Notes: generated by a model not told the origin, from the letters alone. A stretch of DNA of 64,000 nt from Oscillospiraceae bacterium (GCA_902795345.1 CADBKO010000004.1:1-64000), one strand, 5' to 3'; positions 8,182-17,426 are shown, counted from the stretch's first letter. Numbers and translations are program-made.

Positions 8182-9279
8182 ATGAAGATCAAAGCTGCCC
8201 TGGCCCGGGAAAAGGGCAAAGTGACCATCGAAGAATTGGAGCTGGGCGCGCCCCGGGCCGGGGAAGTCCTGGTCAAAATGGTGGCCAGCGGCATTTGCCA
8301 CACGGATTTTACGACCCTGAATCTGGAAGTGCCCACCACCCTGCCCATGGTCCTGGGCCATGAGGGCGTGGGCGTCGTGGAGCAGGTGGGCGAAGGGGTC
8401 CACTCCCTGGCGGTGGGGGATCATGTGATCATGACCTTCCCCTCCTGCGGCCACTGTGAATCCTGCCTCCGGGGCCATCCCTACGCCTGCGACGACAGCA
8501 CCGCCCTCTTCTTCAGCGGCTTCTATGCCGACGGGGAAAAGCGCATCACCGACGCGGAGGGAACGAAGGTGGGCTCCCTCTTCGGCCAGGGCTCCTTTGC
8601 CGACCACTGCATCATTGCCGAGCGCAACGCCGTCAAGGTGGACCCGGAGGTGGAGTTGAAATCCCTCTGCTCTCTGGCCTGCGGTGCCCAGACCGGCGCG
8701 GGCGCGGTGCTGAACAAGATGGCGCCCAAGCCCGGGGACAGCCTGGTGGTATTCGGCTGCGGCGCGGTGGGCATCAGCGCCATCATGGCCGGGAAGCTGG
8801 CGGGCTGCAGCACCGTCATCGGCGTGGACATCGTGCCCTCCCGCCTGGAGCTGGCCCTGGAATGTGGCGCTACAAACGTCATCAACGGCAAAGAGGTTGC
8901 GGACATCTCGGAGGAGGTCAAGCGTCTCACCGGCGGCAAAGGCGCCTCCTTCGCCCTGGAAGCCTCCGGCGTTCCCGCCCTGGTGAAGCAGATGCTCCAG
9001 TCCGTGAAGAAGGAGGGCCTGGCCGTCCTGGTATCCTTCGTCAGCGGTCCGGTGGAGATCGACACCACCATGCTCTTCGTGGGCCCCTGCATCTCCTTTG
9101 CGGGCACCGTGGAGGGGGCCTCCAATCCCCCCATCTTCATCCCGCAGCTGGTGCAGTTTTTCAAGGAGGGCAAGTTCCCCGTGGACAAGCTGGCGACGTA
9201 TTATCCCTTCGAGGATATCCACAAGGCCATGGAGGACGCCCGCAGCGGCAAGGCCATCAAGCCCATCCTCCTGTTCTGA
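8182..9279 (+). CDS. Zinc-dependent alcohol dehydrogenase (MDR family)
   Basis: This 365-residue protein has the usual length of medium-chain NAD(P)-dependent alcohol dehydrogenases. Catalytic zinc ligands appear as SGICHTDF, GHEGVGVVE and ACGAQTGAG. The structural zinc loop CGHCESCLRGHPYAC has its four cysteines. The nucleotide-binding glycine motif is GCGAVGISAI, followed by an acidic residue (GVDIV) that suggests NAD preference. The pattern is closest to aryl-alcohol/class III-like enzymes, which oxidise primary or aromatic alcohols to aldehydes. It is the last gene of the operon, 18 nt after the cupin, and is followed by a hairpin terminator. The exact substrate cannot be read from the sequence. 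Confidence 0.88.
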   Translation: MKIKAALAREKGKVTIEELELGAPRAGEVLVKMVASGICHTDFTTLNLEVPTTLPMVLGHEGVGVVEQVGEGVHSLAVGDHVIMTFPSCGHCESCLRGHPYACDDSTALFFSGFYADGEKRITDAEGTKVGSLFGQGSFADHCIIAERNAVKVDPEVELKSLCSLACGAQTGAGAVLNKMAPKPGDSLVVFGCGAVGISAIMAGKLAGCSTVIGVDIVPSRLELALECGATNVINGKEVADISEEVKRLTGGKGASFALEASGVPALVKQMLQSVKKEGLAVLVSFVSGPVEIDTTMLFVGPCISFAGTVEGASNPPIFIPQLVQFFKEGKFPVDKLATYYPFEDIHKAMEDARSGKAIKPILLF

Positions 9280-9291
9280 TCAGGTCAGAAA

Positions 9292-9326
9292 AAACCCGGC
9301 GGATGCATCTCGCATCCGCCGGGTTT
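9292..9326 (-). terminator. Bidirectional hairpin between convergent genes
   Basis: The 15-bp arms AAACCCGGCGGATGC (9292-9306) and its complement (9312-9326) form a perfect stem. On the minus strand the stem runs into six T, so it ends the symporter transcript well; on the plus strand the T tract is only three bases. A near-identical stem (CCGGCGGATGC) recurs at 58441-58471. Confidence 0.8.
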
Positions 9327-9378
9327 GCTGTCCGGGGGAATCTGCCTCCCTCCGTGAGGGGAGGCAAAATGGTTTTCC

Positions 9379-10719
9379 TTATCTCCACTTGAAGGTCGCC
9401 AGGCCGTAGATATACAGGGCCAGGACGCAGATGGGGACGAAGTATTTGAAGATGGGCTTCATCCAGCCCTTCACCTTCAGGCCCTTGCCGGCATTGGCTT
9501 CCGCGATGAAGTTGTCCCAGCCCCAGCCGAACTTGAAGCAGCAGAAGACCGAGAAGACGAAAGCGCCGATGGGCAGCAGGTTGGTGCTGACGATGAAATC
9601 CCAGAAGTCCAGCCAGGCGGAGCCTTCCGCGAAGGGCTGGAAGTGGAAGGCGCTGTATCCCAGGGCGGTGGTGAGGGCCAGGAGGAAGATGCCGGCGCCG
9701 CAGATGACGCAGCCCTTGGGGCGGCTCCAACCGGTCATTTCCCGGACGCATGCCAGGATGTTCTCAAACACGGCCAGCTCCGTGGAGAAGGCGGCAAAGA
9801 CCATGAAGAGGAAGAACAGCGTGCCCCATACCCGGCCGCCGGCCATGTTGTTGAACACGGTGGCCATAGTGTCGAAGAGGAGGGAGGGGCCCGCGTTGAC
9901 TTCGATGCCGTAGGTGAAGCAGGCGGGGAACATGATGAAGCCGGCGATGATGGCCACCAGGGTGTCCAGGATGATGACGTTCACGCTCTCGCCCAGGAGG
10001 GACCGCTCCTTGCCGATGTAGCTGCCGAAGATGGCCATGGAGCCGATGCCCAGGCTCAGGGTGAAGAAGGCCTGGTTCATGGCGCCCACGATCACGCTGC
10101 CGTTGATCTTCTTGAAGTCGGGGATCAGGTAGAAGCGGAGGCCTTCCTTGGCCCCGCTGAGGGTGCCGCTGTGGATGGCCAGGACCAGCATCAGGATAAA
10201 GAGGGCCACCATGAGGTATTTCGTCACCCGCTCCAGGCCGCCCTGGAGGTTGAAGCTCAGCACCAGGAAGCCCAGCACCACGGCGATCAGGAGGTAAACC
10301 ACGTTGACGCCGCCATTGGTGATCATGCCCACGAAGCCCAGGTTGGCGCTCTGGCCGATGAGGAACTTCACGAAATAGTAGATCATCCAGCCCGTGACCA
10401 CGCTGTAAAAGGCCATCAGAGCCACGTTGCCCACCAGAGCCAGATAACCGTGGATGTGCCATTTCTGGCCGGGCTTTTCCAGCTTCTGATACATCCGCAC
10501 CGGGCTCGCCTGGGAGGCGCGGCCCATGGCGAATTCCATGACCATGGCGGGGAGGCCCAGCAGGATAAGGCAGAGCACATAGACCAGCACAAAGCCGCCT
10601 CCGCCGAACTGGCCGGTCATCCACGGGAATTTCCAGACGTTGCCGCAGCCGATGGCGCAGCCTGCGCTCAGCAGGATGAAGCCCAGGCGGCTGCCCAGTC
10701 TTTCGCGTTGGTTGTTCAT
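9379..10719 (-). CDS. Sodium-dependent transporter, NSS/SNF family
   Basis: A 446-residue integral membrane protein with about 11 hydrophobic segments. The N-terminus LGFILLSAGCAIGCGNVWKFPW matches the first, unwound substrate-binding helix of neurotransmitter:sodium symporters (GN.WRFP pattern). The second segment ends in the usual LPAMVMEFAMGR. Bacterial members such as MhsT and LeuT import amino acids with sodium. The length and the 11-helix form fit the bacterial subfamily. It is monocistronic, with a possible promoter at 10750-10778 and a shared terminator at 9292-9326. The amino acid transported cannot be predicted. Confidence 0.92.
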   Translation of the reverse strand: MNNQRERLGSRLGFILLSAGCAIGCGNVWKFPWMTGQFGGGGFVLVYVLCLILLGLPAMVMEFAMGRASQASPVRMYQKLEKPGQKWHIHGYLALVGNVALMAFYSVVTGWMIYYFVKFLIGQSANLGFVGMITNGGVNVVYLLIAVVLGFLVLSFNLQGGLERVTKYLMVALFILMLVLAIHSGTLSGAKEGLRFYLIPDFKKINGSVIVGAMNQAFFTLSLGIGSMAIFGSYIGKERSLLGESVNVIILDTLVAIIAGFIMFPACFTYGIEVNAGPSLLFDTMATVFNNMAGGRVWGTLFFLFMVFAAFSTELAVFENILACVREMTGWSRPKGCVICGAGIFLLALTTALGYSAFHFQPFAEGSAWLDFWDFIVSTNLLPIGAFVFSVFCCFKFGWGWDNFIAEANAGKGLKVKGWMKPIFKYFVPICVLALYIYGLATFKWR

Positions 10720-10749
10720 CTTTTTGACCCACGCTCCTTTCTTTATCTA

Positions 10750-10778
10750 TTTAAAGCATGCTTTGCGGGAATAATCAA
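10750..10778 (-). promoter_or_regulatory. Possible promoter of the NSS transporter gene
   Basis: On the minus strand TTGATT and TTTAAA are separated by 17 bp, 30 bp upstream of the ATG. The match to consensus is moderate. Confidence 0.45.
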
Positions 10779-10827
10779 GTGATTTTTGAAATTATTGTGA
10801 ATGGATCGATCGTTCTATACAAATAAT

Positions 10828-10858
10828 GCGGGAAACCGAATACCTTCGGCTTCCCGCA
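10828..10858 (-). terminator. Hairpin after the first solute-binding gene
   Basis: The arms GCGGGAA...TTCCCGC with inner CCGAA/TTCGG form a stem just past the stop of the 10882-13311 gene. The following minus-strand sequence, ATTATTTG, is only moderately T-rich. Confidence 0.55.
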
Positions 10859-10881
10859 TCCTGTCGTATTCCAGTTTAGCC

Positions 10882-13311
10882 TTAGTTTGCCGCGCTTCCG
10901 GCGGCGGTTTGCTCCGCCCACTCCCGGTCGGAACAGGCATAGGTGAGGTATTTCACCCCGCCGAAGCCCAGGCCGAAAACATATTCGTCCAGGGCGCAGC
11001 GGACCTGCCCGCCCCAGAGCTGGGTCGTCTGCCCCTCGCTCATGGGGATCACGTCGTAGTTTTTAAGGACGGCGGTTTCCAGCGCCGCCAGGATGTCCAG
11101 CCGGGTGCCGGGGTTCCCCTCCGCGCCGCAGCTGAAATCCAGGGCCGACCCGTCGGGCCCGGTGACGCTGCATGTGCCGCCGCACATGATCTCATACCAG
11201 TCCGTGAGGGAGGCGGTGTAGCCCTCCCCGTGGATGGCCACGGTGAGGCGCACGGTGTTGACGTCCCAGGCCGGGTCATAGCGGTAAGCGTCGCTGAGAT
11301 AGGCTTCCATGAGACCGTGGGGGTCCAGCGGGCTGCCTGCCCAGCCCACGCCGAAGAGCATATCCACCCGGTTCTCCTTCAGGGCGTCGTAGCAGTCGTT
11401 CCCCAGGTCCTCCAGGCGGGTGAAGCGCAGCTTCCCCTCCAGCGCCGTATCCTCCGCCGCCTCCTTGAACTGTTCCTTCAGCAGCTCAAAGCCCTGCAGA
11501 TAATAGTCCGAGGAATTGGGCAGGCCGATGCAGATCTCCACCTTGTCCTCCTCGCCCACCAGCCCGGCTTCCAGGGCCTGCGCCCAGGCTTTGTCAAAGA
11601 GCTCTTTGGCCCTTTCCGGGTCATAGCCCCGGGTCCCGGCGCTCTCGCCCCAGACGGCGGAGACCACGCCCCGCCCCTGCTCCGTGGCGCGGTAGGGTAT
11701 GCCGCTGGAGAGGTCGGCGATGATGAGGGAGGTGAAGAGGGTGAGCGCGGGTCGGTTGACGGGGGAGAGGGCCTTGCAGAAGGCGTCCCGGTCCAGGGCC
11801 AGGCTCATGGCCTGCCGGAAGTCCGGCAGGGTAAGGATGGTCTTGTTGACGTTCTCTCCGGCCTCCTCCTGCCGCTGGGCGAGGGCGTCCAGGTCCGGGT
11901 TGAAGACCATCAGATAGCTGGTGTCCCCGGGAATGGAGCGGCAGCAGCCGGCTTCCGCGAGGTCGGCCAGCTCCCCGTCCCCCGGCAGGCAGCTGTCCAG
12001 CAACCCCGCGCGGAAGCGCTCCAGGCGTTCCCCGTCGTCGGGGATATATTCCAGCACGATGTCCGTGGTCTGATAGACGCTCCGCCCCTCCTCCGCTTCC
12101 AGGCCGAAGTAGCGGGGATTCCGGGTGAGATAGCAGAAGCCGTCGGGCTGGAAGTCGGCCAGGACATAGGGGCCGCAGCTGGCGGTGGTTTCCACAGTGG
12201 TGCCATAGATGTTGACGTAGCGCCCGTTCACCTCCACGGTGCAGGCGTCGTAAAGGTCCGTCTTTACCAGCCAGCAGTCGGTGAGGGCATAGAGCAGGTC
12301 GAAGCCGCCGAGAGGCTGTTCCAGCACCAGCACCAGTTCATAGTCGCCCCGGGCGAAGATGCCCACCTCGTCCCAGCTGACGCTGGGGGCGGGGGCGTGG
12401 TAGACGAAGTAATCCGGGATGCTCTCCGTGCTGTCCCCCCACATGGGGTTGCCGGTGACCAGGCCTTCAAAAAGCAGATAGCTCTCCTCGGTGAGGGTCA
12501 CAAGCCCGTCCTTGTCCATGCGGTGGAGGAGGGAATCCCAGGTGCGCAGGTCGAAGCACTTGTCCCCGTAGGTCTCCACATAGAAACGCAGGGTGTCCCC
12601 GTAGAGCAGGTATTCCAGGGGATAGTCCAGAGCCAGGGCGACGGTCTGGCCCTCCGGCGTGCAGTACACGCCCTCCTCGTTCAAGCTCAGGTCCTCCATG
12701 GTATAGCGGGCGTTCACGGCGTTTTCCAGGTGGATGGGCTGGGCCTGATCCCGATACCGGGCAGCCCCCGCCACCACCAGGTCCCCCTGGCAGAGCAGGT
12801 CTCCGTGGGGATATGCCGCCTTGGGGTCCAGCAGCCGCATGGCGGAGCGGACGAAATCCGCTGCGGTGATGCCGGTTCCGTCGTCCCAGCACAGGTCATG
12901 GCGCAGGGGGATGGCATAGGCCCGGCGGGTATCCCCTTCCTCCAGGCCGAAGGAACCCGTCAGCTCCCCGGTGATGTCCACCGGGTCCCCGGCGGCCATG
13001 CAGGGATCGAGGCGGAAGCCGTCCCCGTTTTTGTTCAGCCCGAAGGCGTAGAGCCCGGCGCTGAGATAGCTCAGCAGCTCCGCGTCGGCAGAGGTGGCGT
13101 AGCTGTGGGGGTTCCAGTCGGCGGGGAAGACGCTGACGGCCCGGTTGAAGGTATAGGTCAGGGGTTCCGGCGTCGCCGTGGGCATGGGAGTCGGGGCAGG
13201 CACCGCCGTGGGGACCGGTTTCCCCCGGCCGCAGCCGGTCAGAGGAAGGGTCAGAAGGATGGCTGCCGCGATCAGCAGGGCGGCGAGGCGTTTTCCGGGA
13301 AAGTGTTTCAT
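10882..13311 (-). CDS. Family-5 extracellular solute-binding lipoprotein (A)
   Basis: The start at 13311 was chosen because it gives a clean lipoprotein signal (lipobox LTGC, Cys 27); a longer frame to 13413 adds unlikely sequence. The 809-residue product has a short Pro/Thr linker (PTAVPAPTPMPTATPEP) followed by a peptide/nickel-binding-type domain. The early signature WNPHSYATSADAELLSYL and LCWDDGTGITAADFVRSAMR match the SBP_bac_5 fold. Such proteins deliver oligopeptides or other solutes to ABC permeases. At over 800 residues it is longer than typical OppA (about 540). No permease or ATPase gene is nearby. The adjacent upstream gene encodes a paralogue, separated by 70 bp with a hairpin, so the pair arose by duplication. 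Confidence 0.82.
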   Translation of the reverse strand: MKHFPGKRLAALLIAAAILLTLPLTGCGRGKPVPTAVPAPTPMPTATPEPLTYTFNRAVSVFPADWNPHSYATSADAELLSYLSAGLYAFGLNKNGDGFRLDPCMAAGDPVDITGELTGSFGLEEGDTRRAYAIPLRHDLCWDDGTGITAADFVRSAMRLLDPKAAYPHGDLLCQGDLVVAGAARYRDQAQPIHLENAVNARYTMEDLSLNEEGVYCTPEGQTVALALDYPLEYLLYGDTLRFYVETYGDKCFDLRTWDSLLHRMDKDGLVTLTEESYLLFEGLVTGNPMWGDSTESIPDYFVYHAPAPSVSWDEVGIFARGDYELVLVLEQPLGGFDLLYALTDCWLVKTDLYDACTVEVNGRYVNIYGTTVETTASCGPYVLADFQPDGFCYLTRNPRYFGLEAEEGRSVYQTTDIVLEYIPDDGERLERFRAGLLDSCLPGDGELADLAEAGCCRSIPGDTSYLMVFNPDLDALAQRQEEAGENVNKTILTLPDFRQAMSLALDRDAFCKALSPVNRPALTLFTSLIIADLSSGIPYRATEQGRGVVSAVWGESAGTRGYDPERAKELFDKAWAQALEAGLVGEEDKVEICIGLPNSSDYYLQGFELLKEQFKEAAEDTALEGKLRFTRLEDLGNDCYDALKENRVDMLFGVGWAGSPLDPHGLMEAYLSDAYRYDPAWDVNTVRLTVAIHGEGYTASLTDWYEIMCGGTCSVTGPDGSALDFSCGAEGNPGTRLDILAALETAVLKNYDVIPMSEGQTTQLWGGQVRCALDEYVFGLGFGGVKYLTYACSDREWAEQTAAGSAAN

Positions 13312-13337
13312 GGGGATTCCTTTCTGCATGAGAGAGA

Positions 13338-13367
13338 AATCCCGGCAGCCTTGCGACTGCCGGGAAG
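13338..13367 (-). terminator. Intergenic hairpin between the two solute-binding genes
   Basis: The arms TCCCGGCAG and CTGCCGGGA (13340-13348 and 13357-13365) lie between the two paralogues. The minus-strand tail is ATTTCTC, a weak T tract, so partial termination or RNA processing is possible. Confidence 0.5.
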
Positions 13368-13381
13368 AATGGCTGGATGGT

Positions 13382-15820
13382 TCAGTCGCGCATCGCCCAT
13401 TGGGCGTCGTCATAGCGGTATTTCAGGGAGCGGATGCCTCCGAAGAAGCTGAGGATGCTGTATTCTTCGCTGCCCGGTTCCACCTTGGGGGAGAGGAACA
13501 TCTCCCGCGCGCCGGAGGCGAGGACGATGAACCGCCTTTCCTTCAGCAGCGCCTCTTCCAGAAGGGAGAGGATCTCCACCCGGCGCTGGGGGTCGGAAGC
13601 GTATTCCCCGCCGGGGAGCAGCTCTCTGCACCATTCGGCGTAGGTCCGGGTGACCGGCTCCTCCTCCATCAGCAGCGTCAGCAGCTTTTGTTCCGGGTCG
13701 AAGCCGCAGCCCTCCTGGATGGTGTTGAAATCGGGGTCGCAGTAGCACTGCATCAGCCCGTAGGGGTCGAAGGCGGCCCCGCCCCAGGCTCCGTAGCCCA
13801 TTTCGATCTCGCCGGAAGCCACGGCGCTGTACCGGTCCTCGCTGGTGCAGAAGCGGATGCGCAGCTTCCCCTCGAAGCCGGTGCCCTCCGTGGCGTCGTC
13901 CAGCATCTGCTGCAGAGCTTCGTTCTGCTTCTGCCTGGCTTCCGTCAGTTCCCCGGCGGAAACGGCGCAATCCAGCAGGATGGTCATATCCTCCGTCCAG
14001 AGCCCGGCCTCCGTCATCTGCTCGCAGGCCAGCTGGAAAAGGTAGCGGGCCCGGTCCGGGTCGTAGCCGGTGCAGGCTTCATACGCGCCGGGCAGGTCCT
14101 CCGGCCCGGAGAACCTGGCCCCGTAGGCGTTGCAGACCGCGGTCATGCCCCAGAGGCTGCTGCGGTAGCGGGAGCTGAGATCATGGGTCACGTCGTAAAG
14201 ATAGAGGCTGCTGAGGACGCCCAGCTGCGCCCGGCAGGCGTCGTCCCCCGCAGCGGCGAAGGCTTCCCGGTCTATGGCGCAGGAGAGGGCCTCCCGGAAT
14301 GCGTCGTTCGACAGGCAGGTCTTGTTGATGGGCTTGCCCAGGGAGGCGGAAACCGCCAGCTGCAGCTTTTCCAGGGCTTCCCGGTCCGTGACCAGGAAGA
14401 AGCGATAGGTATAGGCGTCGTCCAGGTACAGGACACTGGCGTCCCCGGTATTCGGCGCAGAGCCATCCGCAGAGGGAAGGAGCAGGTCCAGGGACCCTTC
14501 CCGGAAACGCTTTTCCGCTTCGCTGCGGCTCAGCAGGTCCAGGATCACCCGGTCCGTCTCATAGCAGCCCGGCGCGCAGAGGCTGCACCAGGCCTCGTTC
14601 TTTTCCAGGGTCAGGCTGCGCTCGCCCATCTCCGTCAGCCGGTAGGGCCCGCAGCTGATGCTGGTCTCCGGACCGGTGCCGTAGTCGGTGTAAATAAGGC
14701 CGTTAAAGTCGAATTTGCCGCCTTCATAGAGGGGCTCGTAAACCAGCCAGGGGGTGGTGAGGGTGTAGAGCAGGTCGAATTGCGCCGTTTCCCCGGCGCA
14801 TATGTAGAGGAGCGTGTAGTCGTCCTCTTTCAAGAGGCCCACGCTGTCCCAGCCCACGGCGGGCCAGGTCCTGGGGAAAGCGGTATAATAGGCCAGGTCC
14901 TCCCGGGTCTCCTGGCCCCACTCCTTGCTGCCGGTGAAGGAATAGAGCAGGTCCGCACTCTCCCGGGTCACGGGCACATAGCCCTCCTCGTCCGCCAGGG
15001 CGGAAAGGCCGGAATAGACTTCCTCCGGCACGTAGCCCGCCCGGTAATAGTCCTCCAAGCTGCTGCCCCCCAGCCAGACCGCCAGGGGCGAGCGGAGGGA
15101 GAAATAGAGCTCCGTCCCGTCCGGGGCGCGGCAGATCCCGCTTTCATAGTTCCAGTCCTCCGCCGGATAGGTGAAGCCGCCGCCGGGGAGGGCGTTTTCC
15201 TCCCAGACGTCCGCGCCGGAATGACGGTAGGCGTCGGCGCCCAGCAGCTCCCCGCTGCCGGAGCAGAAGGCGGCGCTGCGGAAATTGTCCATCTCGGGGG
15301 AGAGGAGCTGCCGCATGGAATAGATATAGCTGTCCGCCGTGACGGGGGTCGCTTCCCCGTCGTCCCAGCAGACGCCCTGACGGAGGCGGATGCGCCAGAC
15401 GCGGCCCCGTTCCTCCGGCCCGATGCCCCAGGCTTCAGCGTCCGCCCAGCCCTCGGTCACATCCTCCACGCTTTCTGCCATGGTGAAGATCCAGCTGTCC
15501 CTCGGAAGCCCGTCCTCGCCTTCCGCCAGGCCGATCTCCACCAGCGGCGCGGTGAGAAGGCTGGATAGGAGATAATCCGTCTCCGACTGCCAGTTATGCA
15601 CGTTCCAGCAGGCGGGCATGGATTCCGTGAAAAGATTCAGGGTGTGGTAATCCGGCCTCGGCGCTTCCGTGGGCGGAGGCGGTTCCGGGGTGGGGGGCGG
15701 CGTTGCGGGAGCGGCGGTGGGAGTAGGGGAGGGGACTGCGGAAAAAAGCTGGCAGCCGCCGCACAGGCCCAGCGCCAGAACAAGGCAAAGCAGGAAGGCA
15801 AAGGTTCTCTTGCTCCTCAT
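13382..15820 (-). CDS. Family-5 extracellular solute-binding lipoprotein (B)
   Basis: The start at 15820 follows GGAGG and yields a lipoprotein signal (LCGGC, Cys 23); the longer frame to 15880 is not needed. The 812-residue protein has a linker rich in PTPTAAPATPPP and then a family-5 binding domain. That domain includes CWDDGEATPVTADSYIYSMRQLL, split here as the WDDG and TADSYIYS motifs. It is similar in length, order of motifs and C-terminus (a short ending in SLKYRYDDAQWAM versus VKYLTYACSDREWAE) to protein A downstream. Together they look like a tandem duplication of an orphan binding protein. Ligand and transport partners are unknown, and a receptor-like or scavenging role is possible. 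Confidence 0.82.
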   Translation of the reverse strand: MRSKRTFAFLLCLVLALGLCGGCQLFSAVPSPTPTAAPATPPPTPEPPPPTEAPRPDYHTLNLFTESMPACWNVHNWQSETDYLLSSLLTAPLVEIGLAEGEDGLPRDSWIFTMAESVEDVTEGWADAEAWGIGPEERGRVWRIRLRQGVCWDDGEATPVTADSYIYSMRQLLSPEMDNFRSAAFCSGSGELLGADAYRHSGADVWEENALPGGGFTYPAEDWNYESGICRAPDGTELYFSLRSPLAVWLGGSSLEDYYRAGYVPEEVYSGLSALADEEGYVPVTRESADLLYSFTGSKEWGQETREDLAYYTAFPRTWPAVGWDSVGLLKEDDYTLLYICAGETAQFDLLYTLTTPWLVYEPLYEGGKFDFNGLIYTDYGTGPETSISCGPYRLTEMGERSLTLEKNEAWCSLCAPGCYETDRVILDLLSRSEAEKRFREGSLDLLLPSADGSAPNTGDASVLYLDDAYTYRFFLVTDREALEKLQLAVSASLGKPINKTCLSNDAFREALSCAIDREAFAAAGDDACRAQLGVLSSLYLYDVTHDLSSRYRSSLWGMTAVCNAYGARFSGPEDLPGAYEACTGYDPDRARYLFQLACEQMTEAGLWTEDMTILLDCAVSAGELTEARQKQNEALQQMLDDATEGTGFEGKLRIRFCTSEDRYSAVASGEIEMGYGAWGGAAFDPYGLMQCYCDPDFNTIQEGCGFDPEQKLLTLLMEEEPVTRTYAEWCRELLPGGEYASDPQRRVEILSLLEEALLKERRFIVLASGAREMFLSPKVEPGSEEYSILSFFGGIRSLKYRYDDAQWAMRD

Positions 15821-15866
15821 GGTTTCCTCCGGGATCAGGATAGTGGACGGCCCGGGCAATCGTAAA

Positions 15867-15904
15867 GAAACAGGCTGCAAAATCCTTTCGGATTTTGCAG
15901 CCTG
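15867..15904 (-). terminator. Strong terminator of the small membrane protein gene
   Basis: Perfect 15-bp arms at 15871-15885 and 15890-15904 with a four-base loop are followed on the minus strand by TTTCTTT. It lies 15 bp past the stop codon of the 15920-16474 gene. Confidence 0.8.
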
Positions 15905-15919
15905 CCAATCCGTTGCATC

Positions 15920-16474
15920 TTAGCCGAGGGTGGGCAGATAGTAGTCGGCGGGCCGGGACTTGATCTCAGCGACGCAGAACACGATGTTCGCAATGGTGAC
16001 TACCAGCATGAGGATGGCGAGGATACCGCCGATGATCTTGCTGGCCGGAACATTGCAGAAACGGGGGATCAGGTTTCCGAAGAAATAGCCCTTCACCCCG
16101 CATATGCCCATGATGAGCGGGAATACATTTGTGGCGATGCCCTTCTTTCCCATGGTGCAGAGAATGATGATGCCGCAGATCATCATCAGCACGGGCGCGC
16201 CCAGCTGACGCAGGGTGATGTTCTTGAACTTCAGGCTGGGGTTCTCGGCATTGAGCACGTCGCCCATGTAGCTGTCCAGCTGCTTGAAGTTGTAACCGAA
16301 CAGGATCTCGCCCCACATGCTGGTCTGCTGCTTGGTATCTTTCTTGCCGGTGGGCTCATAGCGGAAATAGGGCATGAACCACTGCAGGAAAATCAGGACC
16401 ACCACAACAATGATGGCATAATGGGTTATGTTGAGTTTTTTCAGGATACCGGCTCTTTTCGCATCCATTTCCAT
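15920..16474 (-). CDS. Small multi-pass membrane protein, unknown
   Basis: The start at 16474 was selected because GGAGG lies 10 bases upstream; the longer frame to 16516 has none. The 184-residue product has an N-terminal hydrophobic segment (YAIIVVVVLIFLQWFMPYF), a soluble loop of about 60 residues, and two or three further hydrophobic segments. The latter include VLMMICGIIILCTMG and GGILAILMLVVTIANIVFC. No catalytic motif is visible and I do not recognise the family. It sits between an M23 peptidase gene and the solute-binding genes, with its own terminator. Confidence 0.7.
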   Translation of the reverse strand: MEMDAKRAGILKKLNITHYAIIVVVVLIFLQWFMPYFRYEPTGKKDTKQQTSMWGEILFGYNFKQLDSYMGDVLNAENPSLKFKNITLRQLGAPVLMMICGIIILCTMGKKGIATNVFPLIMGICGVKGYFFGNLIPRFCNVPASKIIGGILAILMLVVTIANIVFCVAEIKSRPADYYLPTLG

Positions 16475-16556
16475 GATCGAAAAACCTCCAAACTTACTGT
16501 GAAACAGGGCGCTCATAGCTTATAGATGCAGTTTAGCACAATAATAAACAAATTAC

Positions 16557-16600
16557 AAGAGCGGATTTCGATAAATTGCATAAAATCATCCGCTCTTTTT
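16557..16600 (-). terminator. Terminator of the M23 peptidase gene
   Basis: The arms AAGAGCGGAT and ATCCGCTCTT (16557-16566, 16588-16597) lie just past the peptidase stop codon. The loop is long (21 bases), and the minus-strand tail is moderately T-rich. Confidence 0.6.
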
Positions 16601-16616
16601 GTTCCGTGATTCTGTT

Positions 16617-17258
16617 TTACTGCTCGTCCAGCACGGTCAGGGGATCGATGGCGACCCCGTCCAGATAGACGCGGAAATCCAGATGCACGCCGGTGGCCCG
16701 GCCGGTGGCGCCCATGGTGGCGATGACCTGCCCCTGGCTCACCTCGTCCCCCTCCGCAACCAGCATGCTGTTGCAGTGGGAATAGCGGGTCTGGTAGCCG
16801 TTGCCGTGGTCGATGAGGATATTCAGCCCGTAGCCCTCGGAATCATAGGCTTCCACCACGACGCCGGAGGCGGCGGCATGGATCTTCGTGCCGGGCTTGT
16901 CCGCCAGGTCGATGGCGCTGTGGAACTGGCTGCCCTCCCCGGTGACCGGGTCGATGCGGAGCCCGAAATAGGAGCTTATGTAGCCGTGGTCGCTGAAACG
17001 GACGGGCCAGACATGGGGGAAATATTCCTCGCTGTCGTCCTTCCGGGCCTTGACCTCCTCCAGGGAAAGGGTGACTTCCGACTCAAACAGACCGGAGGAG
17101 CCGATGAGGTCGAAGCTGCGCCGGCCCGTCATGGGAGCGGCCTTGTCCGGAGAGAGATACTCCGCGCCTGCGGAGAGGACGGGCGTCAGGATAAACGCGG
17201 CAATAAGGATCGCCGCGGCACTCTTTAATATTCTGCAAATGGGTCTGCCAGATTTCAT
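16617..17258 (-). CDS. M23 (LytM-type) zinc peptidase, secreted
   Basis: A 213-residue protein with a signal peptide (residues 1 to about 31, ending LSAGA). The M23 metallopeptidase core carries the expected zinc and catalytic residues: H113 and D117 in HSAIDLAD, H161 in SHCNS, and H192 in HLDFRV. All four are present, so the enzyme should be active rather than a degenerate activator. These enzymes cut peptide cross-bridges of peptidoglycan outside the cell. The gene stands alone, ending at a hairpin. Its substrate bond and regulation are unknown. Confidence 0.92.
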   Translation of the reverse strand: MKSGRPICRILKSAAAILIAAFILTPVLSAGAEYLSPDKAAPMTGRRSFDLIGSSGLFESEVTLSLEEVKARKDDSEEYFPHVWPVRFSDHGYISSYFGLRIDPVTGEGSQFHSAIDLADKPGTKIHAAASGVVVEAYDSEGYGLNILIDHGNGYQTRYSHCNSMLVAEGDEVSQGQVIATMGATGRATGVHLDFRVYLDGVAIDPLTVLDEQ

Positions 17259-17393
17259 TCCGGTTCCGCCTAGATCACAGCCTTCGCTGAAATTGGTTAC
17301 ATTTTATTACAAAGTGACGGGAAAAGCAAGAGGAAATTGTAACGAAGCATCGCAAAAATCACCAAAATTCCCGGGGAAATTCGTCAGTTTGAC

Positions 17394-17426
17394 CAAAAAA
17401 CAGCCGGGCCGCAGAGCGCGGCCCGG
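17394..17426 (-). terminator. Terminator of hom-lysC
   Basis: The arms CCGGGCCGC and GCGGCCCGG (17404-17412, 17418-17426) run into TGTTTTTT on the minus strand, directly after the lysC stop codon. Confidence 0.8.

Noticed and set aside
5929..9222. 1097-codon minus-strand open frame
   Set aside because: It lies opposite the lipoprotein, cupin and alcohol dehydrogenase genes. Its composition (His/Gly/Ala-rich, no motifs) is that of an antisense shadow in high-GC DNA.
10801..15568. Long plus-strand open frames opposite the solute-binding genes
   Set aside because: No signal peptide, ribosome site or family motif; the minus strand has lipoprotein signals and family-5 motifs.
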